Shown: positions 7,797-15,557, counted from the stretch's first letter. The stretch: 64,000 nucleotides of DNA from PALSA-1355 sp035496575 (GCA_035496575.1 DATJEN010000195.1:1-64000); one strand, 5' to 3'. Numbers and translations are program-made. The notes: generated from the sequence alone by a model not told the origin.

Positions 7797-8060
7797 TTAG
7801 TTCATGCAGCGAGCCGCAGAAATAAGCTGTTCGGCGGTGAACTGACAACCGGCGGGGCCTTTCGCGGCCAACCGAACGCGGGCCGCATCTTCATACTCTT
7901 TCGCCGTGAAATTGAATCCGGCCGCCGTCGCGATTCGCACGATCTCCTCCAGTCCGTTCGTGTCGGTCATCTTGATCGCCGACAACTGCTCGCGAAGCTG
8001 CGCGTTCTTTTGAACCTGCTTCAAGAACGCATTGGCGTCGCGGTTTTGCTTGGTTTTCAT
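7797..8060 (-). CDS. Nif11-like (NHLP-type) leader peptide, orphan
   Basis: An 87-residue protein from ATG at 8060 with AGGA upstream. The middle (about residues 9-55) has the Nif11 signature: FLKQVQKNAQLREQLSAI, then a GLEEIVRIATAAGFNFTAKEY segment. Nif11-type domains act as leader sequences for ribosomally made, modified peptides and also occur in nitrogen-fixation operons. The last 20 or so residues contain a short GPAGC segment and a second FTAEQLISAAR motif that repeats the earlier FTAKEYEDAAR, and two cysteines. No modification enzyme or export gene is near, so whether it is a peptide precursor or a stand-alone domain is open. Confidence 0.7.
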   Translation of the reverse strand: MKTKQNRDANAFLKQVQKNAQLREQLSAIKMTDTNGLEEIVRIATAAGFNFTAKEYEDAARVRLAAKGPAGCQFTAEQLISAARCMN

Positions 8061-8437
8061 GATCCTTTTATCTCCGACTAGGAAGAGCTGTCGAAAAACC
8101 TCAACGTCGCAATTAGCGAACGTGGAGAACTATCGCAACGCTAGGTTAGAGGTGACCTTAGTCAAAAGGATGCTGCGGTCTGGGGCGCATGGCGCGGTTA
8201 GTCCCAGAAACGTGGCTGGCGGCAGTCTGAAATATCGGATGCATTGAATTCAGACTCCCGCAGGTATCGATTGGGAGGATTACGAGGTCGCTGATCATCA
8301 AGACCGAGACTGGCGGGTGTCACTGACACCTGCAAGCGTCAGGACGCGACGCTAGAAGTTGAACCTACGGAAGCCCACCATCGAAAGGTGCGCGGGCTTT
8401 TTTTGCGCGCGTGACTGCGGGTGCAATGGGGCAGACC
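8061..8437. other. Gene-free stretch ending in a plus-strand terminator-like hairpin
   Basis: No protein-coding gene was found. It contains GTCTGAA/TTCAGAC as a hairpin near 8225-8257, and ends in the terminator-like structure at 8372-8404. Since no plus-strand gene lies between the PEP-CTERM gene and that terminator, an unannotated plus-strand RNA is possible. Confidence 0.4.
8372..8404 (+). terminator. Terminator-like hairpin with seven-T run
   Basis: AGCCCACC at 8372-8379 pairs with GGT plus GGGCT at 8387-8398, with a GCGC bulge in the 3' arm, and a run of seven T covers 8398-8404. The orientation is plus strand. The nearest plus-strand gene ends about 800 bases upstream with its own hairpin in between. 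Confidence 0.55.
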
Positions 8438-8635
8438 TTAGACACCGCCCTCAAGTCGTGCCGTCTTAGCTCGGCGCACCGCGCGGTCGCGCTCGCGACG
8501 AATCGTGTCGCTCGGCTTGACGTAGAATTCGCGGCGCCGCATTTCTCTCTTGATGCCGCTGCGTTCAACCAACTTGCGGAATCGCCGAACGGCTTCTGAA
8601 ATCGGTTCGCGGTCCCTCAGCTTCATATAGACCAT
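8438..8635 (-). CDS. rpsU: Small ribosomal subunit protein bS21
   Basis: From ATG at 8635 this is 65 residues, the usual size of bS21. GGGAG five bases upstream decides this start over the in-frame ATG at 8647 and longer readings. The sequence (KLRDREPISEAVRRFRKLVERSG, then REFYVKPSD followed by RRERDRAVRRAK) is the bS21 pattern: an N-terminal strand, the ALRRFKR-like helix, the RRREFYEKP-like motif and a basic tail. bS21 sits on the 30S platform near the anti-Shine-Dalgarno region and helps initiation. It is immediately downstream of tRNA-Lys on the same strand, but a terminator at 8724-8760 separates them. Confidence 0.9.
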   Translation of the reverse strand: MVYMKLRDREPISEAVRRFRKLVERSGIKREMRRREFYVKPSDTIRRERDRAVRRAKTARLEGGV

Positions 8636-8723
8636 AGTCGCTCCCATGTTAGACGCCGGTTCCAAAAATTCTCCAGCCGTAGCAACCGCGCAGCAATAAA
8701 CCAGCAACGTGCTTGGCTGACAG

Positions 8724-8760
8724 AAAAAGGCTTGCCGCAACTCTCGTCACGACAAGCCTT
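8724..8760 (-). terminator. Rho-independent terminator of tRNA-Lys
   Basis: On the minus strand AAGGCTTG pairs with CAAGCCTT, and the stem is followed by a run of T. It begins eight bases after the 3' end of the tRNA-Lys gene, so it most likely ends the tRNA transcript before rpsU. Confidence 0.75.
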
Positions 8761-8765
8761 TATTT

Positions 8766-8813
8766 AGTGCTCCCTGATGGACTTGAACCATCAACCCTCT
8801 GATTAAGAGTCAG
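8766..8813 (-). repeat. Direct-repeat copy 2: 3' part of tRNA-Lys
   Basis: This is the copy of the 48-base repeat embedded in the intact tRNA-Lys gene; copy 1 is at 6255-6302 in the same orientation. The interval between the copies is about 2.5 kb and holds the lysine-rich peptide, the PEP-CTERM protein, the Nif11-like peptide and rpsU. Confidence 0.8.
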
Positions 8814-8840
8814 ATGCTCTGCCAATTGAGCTAAGGGAGC
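8768..8840 (-). tRNA. tRNA-Lys (CTT)
   Basis: A perfect 73-base cloverleaf on the minus strand. The acceptor stem GCTCCCT/AGGGAGC is fully paired, the D arm is GCTC/GAGC with loop AATTGGCA, and the anticodon stem TCTGA/TCAGA closes the loop CTCTTAA, so the anticodon is CTT (lysine, AAG codon). The T arm is GATGG-TTCAAGT-CCATC and the discriminator is A. A terminator follows directly. CCA is not encoded. Confidence 0.95.
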
Positions 8841-9310
8841 GGGCGAAGCACTGCTGGCCGCCGGTTCCATGGTACTGAGATCGCGCCCAACGGCCAAGGG
8901 GTGAGCCCGGTTTCGTAATGCTTTACCGCCTGAGGCGGTATTTGAGGCAACTACGCTAGTGAAGTCCACTGGCCGGCCATCTGGATGGTCCGGATGGTCT
9001 CAATGAAAAGCATCGCTAGGATAGCGCGGCATACTCGAGCGCGGCGAGCTCGATCGGGTCGTGATGAAGGCGCGAGACAAGCGGCGTTTGAGGCGGTCTG
9101 CAAAAGAACGAAAGTGGATCACTTCCAAAATTGAAATGTCGTCGGCCGGTGATAGGTTACTGCATGTTCAACGACGCGCTCGTTGAGCGCGATCACCACG
9201 AGTGATCGGGGTATCCCAAGAGCTCGGCGCGGACAACGGGTATCTATAAGAGCCCGTAACGGTGCGAGCACGCGCCGGCTACGGGCTTTTTTTATGACCG
9301 GAGGAAGCCC
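8841..9310. other. Gene-free stretch upstream of the toxin-like gene
   Basis: No gene was found on either strand. It contains a perfect 7-bp hairpin (TACCGCC-TGA-GGCGGTA, 8924-8940), a tandem GGATGGTC pair near 8980-9000, and the strong hairpin at 9251-9293 described separately. The promoter of tRNA-Lys (minus strand) must lie at its left side. Confidence 0.45.
9251..9293 (+). terminator. Strong hairpin with T-run just before a start codon
   Basis: AGCCCGTA at 9251-9258 pairs perfectly with TACGGGCT at 9280-9287, an inner stem GGTGCG/CGCGCC extends it, and seven T follow. This is a textbook plus-strand intrinsic terminator, yet it ends only about 17 bases before the ATG at 9311 and just ahead of that gene's GGAGG ribosome site. 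It could end an upstream RNA or act as an attenuator controlling the toxin-like gene. Confidence 0.75.
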
Positions 9311-11139
9311 ATGTATCCGAATTCGCGCAAGGAAATCCAGGTCGGCCCGGCCGAAAACTCATCCCATCCCGAAGCTTGGCTGTTCGCGCAAGAGATCCTG
9401 GGAAGACCAATTCCGAGGCCACCCAGTGCGGCCGCAGCGCGGCGCGACCGTGAACAACTGGAATGGCTTGCGAGTATTTCCGACAGACATGCCGCGGAAT
9501 GTCGCGCATATGAAGGGCTGAAGCCGAGGCACGTCATCAGCGCGCGATGCTGGAATGGCTTGCCACAATCTCCGATCGCCACGCCGATGAGTTGCGGCGG
9601 CTCCAGGCGGCGGAAGCCGAAGCCCGCGACGGCAACTCGCTCGGACAGTGCCACGGCAATGGTTCACTTGTGAACGAGGCGTGGGTGCCGAGTCAGCACC
9701 CGCGCTTGGGTGGCCAGCCGAATGCAGGATATTTTGCGTCGACCGGAGGATCAGCCGGAAGTATGGTTCCGGCGAGCACGGCGCTCGCTGGCGTCGAAGC
9801 CGATCCCGATGACGACAGGGGCGAGCTGACTGTCACGCCCAGCATGATTCGAGCAAGTGGATGGCTCGGTACCGTTCGCGAGAAGATGCGACTGGCGCGC
9901 GATGTTGCAGGTGCATTTGCCGCCGGATTGGGAACCGGGGCCAAGGCGGTCGTCAACGGGCTTGCTACTGGGACACGTAGCGTGGCGACGCTCGGATTGA
10001 ACACGGATCAACTCGAATTGATCGGGGTCACCAAGGAGGATCGAGAGCGCGGGTACGATACGGCGGTGACCATTAGCACGGGAAGCGGCCAGCTACTGAT
10101 CGCGGTTGGAACCGGCGGCATGACATCCGCTCTTGCCAAAGGCGGCACGATTGCCCGCGCGGCGAGCGGTGCGCTGATTGCCTATGACGCCGCCGGCAAT
10201 GCCGTGGGAGTGGTGCAAGGAGTGTTAGACGCCGAAGAAAAAGGCCTGACGCTGGCCAACGGGACGAAAGTGGCGGCCAGCGCGCTTGGGATTTCCGCCA
10301 ATATCAGTGCGGCGAAGGGCCTTCTCAAACCTCGTTCAGTCGCCCCGCCGGCGGAAGCGCCCCCTCGCACAACGCCTCCGCCCGCTAAGCCATTGGACTC
10401 GGAGTTTCGAGTGGGGAAACATGGCGACATGCCGTCGCCGCGTCCAGGGCAGCACTCACATCACGGTGTCATGTCGGAATGGGTCAGAAATCATTACCCG
10501 GGTTACGATCCGGATAAGGCCCCAGCCATATTGATGCCAAAGGAAAGCCATATAGAAACATACAGGGTATACAACAGTTGGAGGGCCCAAACGAAAAAAG
10601 AGTTCAGCGGCGCTTTCGATTGGGCTAAGATCGATGAAGACAGCATACGAGACGTGTCTGAGAAGATGTTCGATGCTGCAAAGGTGCCTGCAAGCGTGCG
10701 TGAACGGTACTGGACAGAATTTGAACGTATGAAAGCTGCCCTTGAGCGACAGCGTCGATCACAGTCATTGGAACGAGGACTTGCGAGAGAATCGCTTATG
10801 AACGCAAATGCCGACATTCTGACGGACGAACAAATGAGAAGCCGATATGGACGCTTTTACGAAATAAGTCCCCGGCTTCAGTTAGATCGACGCCACGTTC
10901 CGATGCAATTCTGGCCCTTGTTGCCTTACGCTGAGTTCTGGGGATTTGCCGATGACTGGACAAGGCAAGACCTGGTGAGGCGCGCGCCACCCGACGTGCA
11001 ACGCAACTTGAAGGAAGTACTCTCGATGTTCGATGACGCATTTGACGAATGGTTGGCCGGCCCGGAAGTTGCCGCCCCTAAACTCTCGGACGAATACGTC
11101 GCATTTACAGCGCTTCGCATGGCAGCCGATTTCGCTTGA
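9311..11139 (+). pseudogene. Polymorphic-toxin-like protein, frameshifted near 9515
   Basis: An ATG at 9311 with GGAGGAAG upstream opens a frame that reads into a coiled segment (EQLEWLASISDRHAAECRAYEG). The frame then becomes senseless, while another frame continues with AEAEARHQRAMLEWLATISDRHADELRRLQ, a repeat of the same segment. One extra G in the GGG run at 9515-9517 would join them into one protein of about 609 residues. The continuation has a linker with HPRLGGQPNAGYFASTGG, a glycine/alanine-rich hydrophobic pre-toxin region (about 9900-10320), a proline linker, then a nuclease-like segment with GQHSHHGVMSEW and later PKESHIETY, resembling HNH-fold Tox-SHH domains. The last 113 residues look like a separate immunity-type protein. 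Without a frameshift, translation could start at 9547. Function and family are inferred by eye. Confidence 0.6.
10798..11139 (+). CDS. Immunity-protein-like C-terminal segment, possibly an independent or fused gene
   Basis: The final 113 residues of the toxin-like frame start with an ATG at 10798, preceded by a GAGAGA stretch about eight bases away. They contain PLLPYAEFWGFADDW, then NLKEVLSMFDDAFDEWLAGPE and SDEYVAFTALRMAADFA, a compact acidic helical layout recalling small immunity-type proteins that assess a toxin next door. The neutralising partner would be the nuclease-like segment directly upstream. Because no stop codon separates the two parts, this may be a lost stop (gene fusion), a natural domain of one protein, or internal initiation. 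Family membership is an impression and not a match to a named domain. Confidence 0.4.
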   Translation: MNANADILTDEQMRSRYGRFYEISPRLQLDRRHVPMQFWPLLPYAEFWGFADDWTRQDLVRRAPPDVQRNLKEVLSMFDDAFDEWLAGPEVAAPKLSDEYVAFTALRMAADFA

Positions 11140-11324
11140 GCACGCTGACAATCGATTGTGCTACCCCTGGTTGTCGCGCTAATTCAAGCTGCCAGGAGAT
11201 TGAAGGACAGACTAGGAAAATTCCGGGTGCGATTGCGCGTCCCGGGCAATGTGGCAAAGTCACCGAGGCAGTGAACTCCTGTTCAGACGTTCATGCGACA
11301 ATCCCTGCGCGCATCGAATCAAAT

Positions 11325-12200
11325 ATGTGCGATCATTCCTTGGCTGTTGGCATTCGACTCTTTACGATCGCTTGCTTTTTGAGCTTGAACTCGGCCATCT
11401 GCGAGGCGCAGACCACTTCGGCAATCTACGTGATGCGGCTCGACGGAAGTCAAGTTCGCAAGGTCGCTGAAGGACCCGGCTTCAAAAGCGTCGGCCACCC
11501 GCGCTGGTCGCACGACGGTACGCGACTGGTCTTTCAAGGCTGGGGCGGCCCAACTCCCGTTCGCCAAATCTTTGTAGTCGCTGCCGAGGGTCCAGTCGGC
11601 TTAGTGCCAGACAAGGGACCCGAGGGCCAGGTGCCCGATTGGTCACCCGACGACAAGCAACTCGCTTTTCAAAAGCCAGCGGAGGCGGGCAACCGAACGA
11701 GCGCTTGGGTTGCAAACCTTGATGGCGCGGGGGGAATTTTGGTGGGGTCCGGCGCCGCCCCGCGCTGGTCGCGCGATGGCGCAAGCCTGGCGTTTGTCGA
11801 TTCGAACGATCTGGTCGTCCGCGATCTGGTGAGCGAGCAGCAGAGCAGCCTCACGCAAGAGCCGTGGGAAGCCATTCGCCCTGGCTTCGACTGGTCGCCA
11901 AATGGAAAGCGCATAGCCTGCGTCGGCCAGCGCGCGGGCGTGGTGGGGCTGTGGATCATCGACGCCCAGAGTCGGGCGGCGCGGCTGCGACTCCAGGCGG
12001 ACGTGATGGGCCAGGTGGCATGGTCGCCCGATGGCAAGCAGTTGGCGGTCACGCTGAAGAATAAGATTCAGTTGCTCAACGTCGACGACGCGACCAAGCC
12101 GCGTCCCATTCCCGCTCAGATCGGCGCAAGTCGCGATCCAGCGTGGTCACCCGATGGGAAGTGGATCGCCTTCTCGAGCAATCGCGTTGCCAGTCCATAG
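11325..12200 (+). CDS. Secreted TolB-like (PD40) beta-propeller protein
   Basis: From ATG at 11325 the protein has 291 residues: a signal peptide (about 1-28, hydrophobic core around FTIACFLSL, ending near CEA) followed by six PD40/WD40-like blades with the recurring pattern (P/V)xWSxDGxxLAF, for example PRWSHDGTRLVF, PDWSPDDKQLAF, FDWSPNGKRIAC and PAWSPDGKWIAF. This is the TolB C-terminal propeller fold. It lacks the N-terminal TolB domain and any Pal or TolA neighbour, so it is a TolB-like scaffold rather than TolB itself. The open frame runs 63 residues further upstream, but that part is cysteine-rich and not export-like. Confidence 0.75.
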   Translation: MCDHSLAVGIRLFTIACFLSLNSAICEAQTTSAIYVMRLDGSQVRKVAEGPGFKSVGHPRWSHDGTRLVFQGWGGPTPVRQIFVVAAEGPVGLVPDKGPEGQVPDWSPDDKQLAFQKPAEAGNRTSAWVANLDGAGGILVGSGAAPRWSRDGASLAFVDSNDLVVRDLVSEQQSSLTQEPWEAIRPGFDWSPNGKRIACVGQRAGVVGLWIIDAQSRAARLRLQADVMGQVAWSPDGKQLAVTLKNKIQLLNVDDATKPRPIPAQIGASRDPAWSPDGKWIAFSSNRVASP

Positions 12201-12218
12201 GAAGCGAGTTTGCCGCGT

Positions 12219-12971
12219 CTAGGCGCCACCCAGCGACAATCCGCCGTCGACGCGAATCACCTGGCCCGTCAAATAGCTGGCGTCGTCGCTGGCCAGGAAT
12301 GCCACCACGCTCGCGATCTCGCGCGGTTGGCCGACGCGGCGCAGCGGAATGGCTTCCTTGATGCGGTCGCCCGCCAGGTTGCGAACCGCTTCGCTCATGT
12401 CCGTTTCGATCATGCCTGGCGAGACACTGTTCACGCGCACCTTGCGCGCGGCGAGCTCTTTGGCCAGGCAGCGCGTCAGGCCATCGATGCCCCCTTTGCT
12501 GGCCGCGTAGTTGACCTGCCCGCGCGAGCCGAATTCAGCCGACACACTCGAGATGTTGATGATGCTGCCCTGTCGATTCGAGATCATGGACTGAGCGACG
12601 GCGCGGCAGTAATTGTAGATGCCGGTCAGATTCGTATCGATCACGTCGCGCCACTGCGACTCGCTCATCGTGGCGAACAGCCCATCGCGAATGATGCCCG
12701 CGGAGTTGACCAGGATGTCGATCCGCTGCCATTCGGTTAGCAACTCGGCGACAATTTGTTCGGCACGCGCGCCGTCGGTCACGTTGGCGTGCAGCGGGCG
12801 AGCTTGCTGGCCTTTGGATTCGAGCTCGGACGCCAGCGCGCGGGCGCGGTCTTCGTTCTGATTGAACAGAAATGCGACGCGCGCCCCTTCGGCAGCGAGC
12901 CGCTCGACGCAAGCCCGCCCGATACCGCGGCTGCCGCCGGTGACGAGCGCCGTCTTTCCTTCAAGCCGCAT
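12219..12971 (-). CDS. fabG: 3-oxoacyl-[acyl-carrier-protein] reductase, FabG type
   Basis: A 250-residue short-chain dehydrogenase from ATG at 12971. The NADPH motif TGGSRGIG is at about residues 11-18, and the NSAG motif and the catalytic set are present: Ser in INISSVSAEFGS, then NYAASKG with Tyr and Lys four apart. The C-terminus (LTGQVIRVDGGLSLGG) is the usual FabG ending. It reduces 3-oxoacyl-ACP in fatty-acid elongation. It starts four bases after the stop of a FabZ-like gene, so the two are co-transcribed. Long upstream readings of the frame are not plausible. Confidence 0.9.
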   Translation of the reverse strand: MRLEGKTALVTGGSRGIGRACVERLAAEGARVAFLFNQNEDRARALASELESKGQQARPLHANVTDGARAEQIVAELLTEWQRIDILVNSAGIIRDGLFATMSESQWRDVIDTNLTGIYNYCRAVAQSMISNRQGSIINISSVSAEFGSRGQVNYAASKGGIDGLTRCLAKELAARKVRVNSVSPGMIETDMSEAVRNLAGDRIKEAIPLRRVGQPREIASVVAFLASDDASYLTGQVIRVDGGLSLGGA

Positions 12972-12975
12972 GGCG

Positions 12976-13509
12976 TTATACCTTGCCTTCCGAGGGCTGG
13001 GAGCTGGCACCCGTGTCTGACTTGTGGTCGGGCTCGCTAGCCGAGCGGTAAACCAGGGCCAGGCGATCGCGAAGATGCTGTCGCAAGTAAGCATCGGTCG
13101 CGGCGAGCTCGGGCTGGGTGTCGGCGAGATTGTAGCGCTCGAGAATCAGGCGGCCGCCGACCGCGGTGTGTCCATCCAGGGAGCCCTGTGTCTTGAGCTG
13201 CACTTCGCGCTCTCCCATCGACAGAATCTCGGCCGTAACCGTGAGCACGTTTCCAGGCTGGACGAAGTCGGCAAAGCGCACGTTGCGCGCTTCTTTCAGC
13301 GTGATCATGCTGTGCGCGAACTCTTCACTGGCTCCCACCAGTAGCGCGCCGGCTTCGGTCATAGCCTGCAACATGAGCACGCCCGGCAGCACCGGAAAGC
13401 GCGGGAAGTGATCGGCCAGATACTCTTCGGCCAACGAAAGCGCCTTGATCGTCTTGATGCTGACCCCCGGCCGCAGCTCCAAGACGCGATCGACAAACGA
13501 GAACTGCAT
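12976..13509 (-). CDS. FabZ-like hot-dog dehydratase with Glu-to-Gln in the active site
   Basis: A 177-residue protein of the FabA/FabZ hot-dog fold from ATG at 13509. The central helix motif reads DHFPRFPVLPGVLMLQAM: His34 matches the FabZ catalytic histidine, but the position that is Glu in FabZ (14 residues later) is Gln48, confirmed by the CAG codon on the minus strand. The C-terminal 30 residues are hydrophilic. Loss of the acidic residue suggests weak or absent dehydratase activity, or a changed role such as thioester binding. It precedes fabG by four bases. The other FabZ-like gene in this window, at 43089-43613, keeps the Glu. Confidence 0.8.
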   Translation of the reverse strand: MQFSFVDRVLELRPGVSIKTIKALSLAEEYLADHFPRFPVLPGVLMLQAMTEAGALLVGASEEFAHSMITLKEARNVRFADFVQPGNVLTVTAEILSMGEREVQLKTQGSLDGHTAVGGRLILERYNLADTQPELAATDAYLRQHLRDRLALVYRSASEPDHKSDTGASSQPSEGKV

Positions 13510-13734
13510 GAGGGGCTAAAGACGGAAGAACGGTGCCGATTTTGAAACGGTTCAATATATAGGGCGGAGCGTAGACTCACAACGCCTCGTGTGAGTCGGT
13601 ACCTCCGCGGATGCTCGTGTCGATGCGATGCTCGTCGGCCGGCGATGTGTCTCGTTCGCAACGTAGGCCGATCGTGCTCGTCGCCGCGCTCCGCCTCATT
13701 TGTCACTCGTCCAAGCCAGTGCTACGATTTGGAC

Positions 13735-15486
13735 ATGCGCAAAGGGATCGGTGTTTCTCCGGGGGTTGCTGTTGGAACAGCCTATTGCATTCACGAGATT
13801 TACGTCAATCCAGGTACCCGACAGCTCGAAAAAGGCGAAGCTCGAGCTGAGCTCGAGCGCTACGACCTGGCACGCGAGAAGACCGCCGCCGATTTGCGAG
13901 CGCTGTACCACAAGGTCGCCACCCAGGTGGGTCCTGATGAGGCGGCCATCTTTCGCACACACGAGTCGATCCTGCGCGACCCGGCGTTCACGGCCAAGAT
14001 TCGCGACTGGATCGTCGAGGAGCGGCAGAGCGCGCCCAGTGCCCTGCACCGTTTACTGGGCGAATACACCGAGCTTTTCACGAGCACGCGCGACGATTAC
14101 ATCAAAGAACGCCTAGCCGACGTCCGCGACGTCGTGATCCGGCTGAGCGGTCATTTGAGCGACGTCTTGCAGCCTCAGATCGAGGCACTGGCTGACCCCC
14201 TGATCCTGGTGGCCAACGAGCTGTTGCCGTCGCAGGTGGTGACCCTCGGCCAGCGCGAAGTCGCGGGGATCGTTACCGAAACGGGCGGTCAGACCAGCCA
14301 CGCGGCCATTTTGGCCCGCAGTCGCGGGGTGCCAGCCGTATCGGGCATCAAGGGACTGCAGCGCACGGTGAAAACGGGCGACACGATCGTCGTCGACGGG
14401 CGCGAAGGCCACGTCATCGTCAATCCGAACTCCGAAACGCTGAGCGCCTATCTCAAGCTGCAACGAGAGTTTTTCGACCTGAAAGACACGCTGGCCGAAA
14501 ACCGCGACCAGCCAGCCGTCTCGGCCGACGGGCACAAGGTGCAGTTGCTGGCCAATATCAATAGTCTGGCCGATGCGCAGGCCGCCGTCGCGATGGGCGC
14601 CTCGGGCGTGGGGCTGTTTCGCACGGAATACATTTTCTTGACGCACCCCGACGTCCCGGACGAGGAACAGCAGCTCGCGGCCTATCGCGAGATCATCGAC
14701 GCCAGTCCCAACCGCCAGGTGACGATCCGCACGCTCGATCTCGGCGGCGACAAGACCATTCCGTACCTGGGGCACGCGCGCGAGGCCAACCCATTTTTGG
14801 GCTGGCGATCCATCCGCCTGTCGTTCGAGCATCCGGAATTCTTCTCGACGCAGATTCGTGCCATTTTGCGCGCCGCCACCGATAGCGAGAAGCGTGTGCG
14901 GATACTGTTTCCCATGATCACGACGCTCGAGGAGATCCGCCGCGTGCGCACCATGGTGCGCAAAGCGCGCGAGCAACTCGACGCCGAAGGCAAGCCTTAC
15001 GGCGCGGTTCGGATCGGCTTCATGCTCGAGGTACCTGCCGCCGCGGTTTCGATCGACGCGCTGCTTGAAGAAGTGGATTTCGTCTCGATCGGCTCGAATG
15101 ATCTCGTTCAGTACTTGATGGCGGCAGACCGCGATAATCCAAAAGTCAGCCATCTTTGCCAGCCCTTGAGTCCGCCGGTGCTGAGAGTGTTGAACAACAT
15201 CATTGCGTCCTGCAACGCGGCCGACACGCCGGTCACGTTATGCGGAGAAATGGCCGGCGCTCCACGCGCGTTCGTGCTGCTATTCGGAATGGGATTGCGC
15301 AGCTTCAGCATGAGCCCGGCCTTTATCCCCATGATCAAGGATCTGGCCGGGCACCTGACCAAGAAGCGGGCGGAGAAAGTGTTGCGGCGGGCGCTCGAGA
15401 TCAAAACCACGGCCGCCGTGCACCGCTTCATGGCTGCGCAAATCGCGGAGATCGCGCCGAACCTGAAGCTGCTTGACTCCGCCTGA
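13735..15486 (+). CDS. ptsI: Phosphoenolpyruvate-protein phosphotransferase (Enzyme I)
   Basis: From ATG at 13735 the protein has 583 residues, close to the size of E. coli Enzyme I. The phosphorylated histidine lies in GGQTSHAAILARSRGVP at His189, the same residue number as in E. coli. PEP-binding and dimer motifs such as GVGLFRTEYIFL, GGDKTIPYL and CGEMAG are present. Enzyme I takes phosphate from PEP and passes it to HPr. No HPr or sugar-specific EII genes are in the window, so it may serve a regulatory PTS. The frame is open 48 codons further upstream without content. It overlaps nothing and is followed by an antiporter gene. Confidence 0.92.
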   Translation: MRKGIGVSPGVAVGTAYCIHEIYVNPGTRQLEKGEARAELERYDLAREKTAADLRALYHKVATQVGPDEAAIFRTHESILRDPAFTAKIRDWIVEERQSAPSALHRLLGEYTELFTSTRDDYIKERLADVRDVVIRLSGHLSDVLQPQIEALADPLILVANELLPSQVVTLGQREVAGIVTETGGQTSHAAILARSRGVPAVSGIKGLQRTVKTGDTIVVDGREGHVIVNPNSETLSAYLKLQREFFDLKDTLAENRDQPAVSADGHKVQLLANINSLADAQAAVAMGASGVGLFRTEYIFLTHPDVPDEEQQLAAYREIIDASPNRQVTIRTLDLGGDKTIPYLGHAREANPFLGWRSIRLSFEHPEFFSTQIRAILRAATDSEKRVRILFPMITTLEEIRRVRTMVRKAREQLDAEGKPYGAVRIGFMLEVPAAAVSIDALLEEVDFVSIGSNDLVQYLMAADRDNPKVSHLCQPLSPPVLRVLNNIIASCNAADTPVTLCGEMAGAPRAFVLLFGMGLRSFSMSPAFIPMIKDLAGHLTKKRAEKVLRRALEIKTTAAVHRFMAAQIAEIAPNLKLLDSA

Positions 15487-15557
15487 TCGGCGGGAGCCGT
15501 TCGGCCGCGCATCCGCGCCGCTAGCAGGTCCATTACGTCAATCGATCGACCGGATTC

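Noticed and set aside
8200..8280. Possible second tRNA-like fold around GTCTGAA/TTCAGAC
   Set aside because: Only one stem and a weak T-loop match (TTCAGAC) could be found; no anticodon arm or acceptor stem.
14113..15153. Long minus-strand frame (346 codons) opposite ptsI
   Set aside because: It lies wholly inside the plus-strand gene with clear Enzyme I motifs and has no family content; high GC keeps the opposite frame open.
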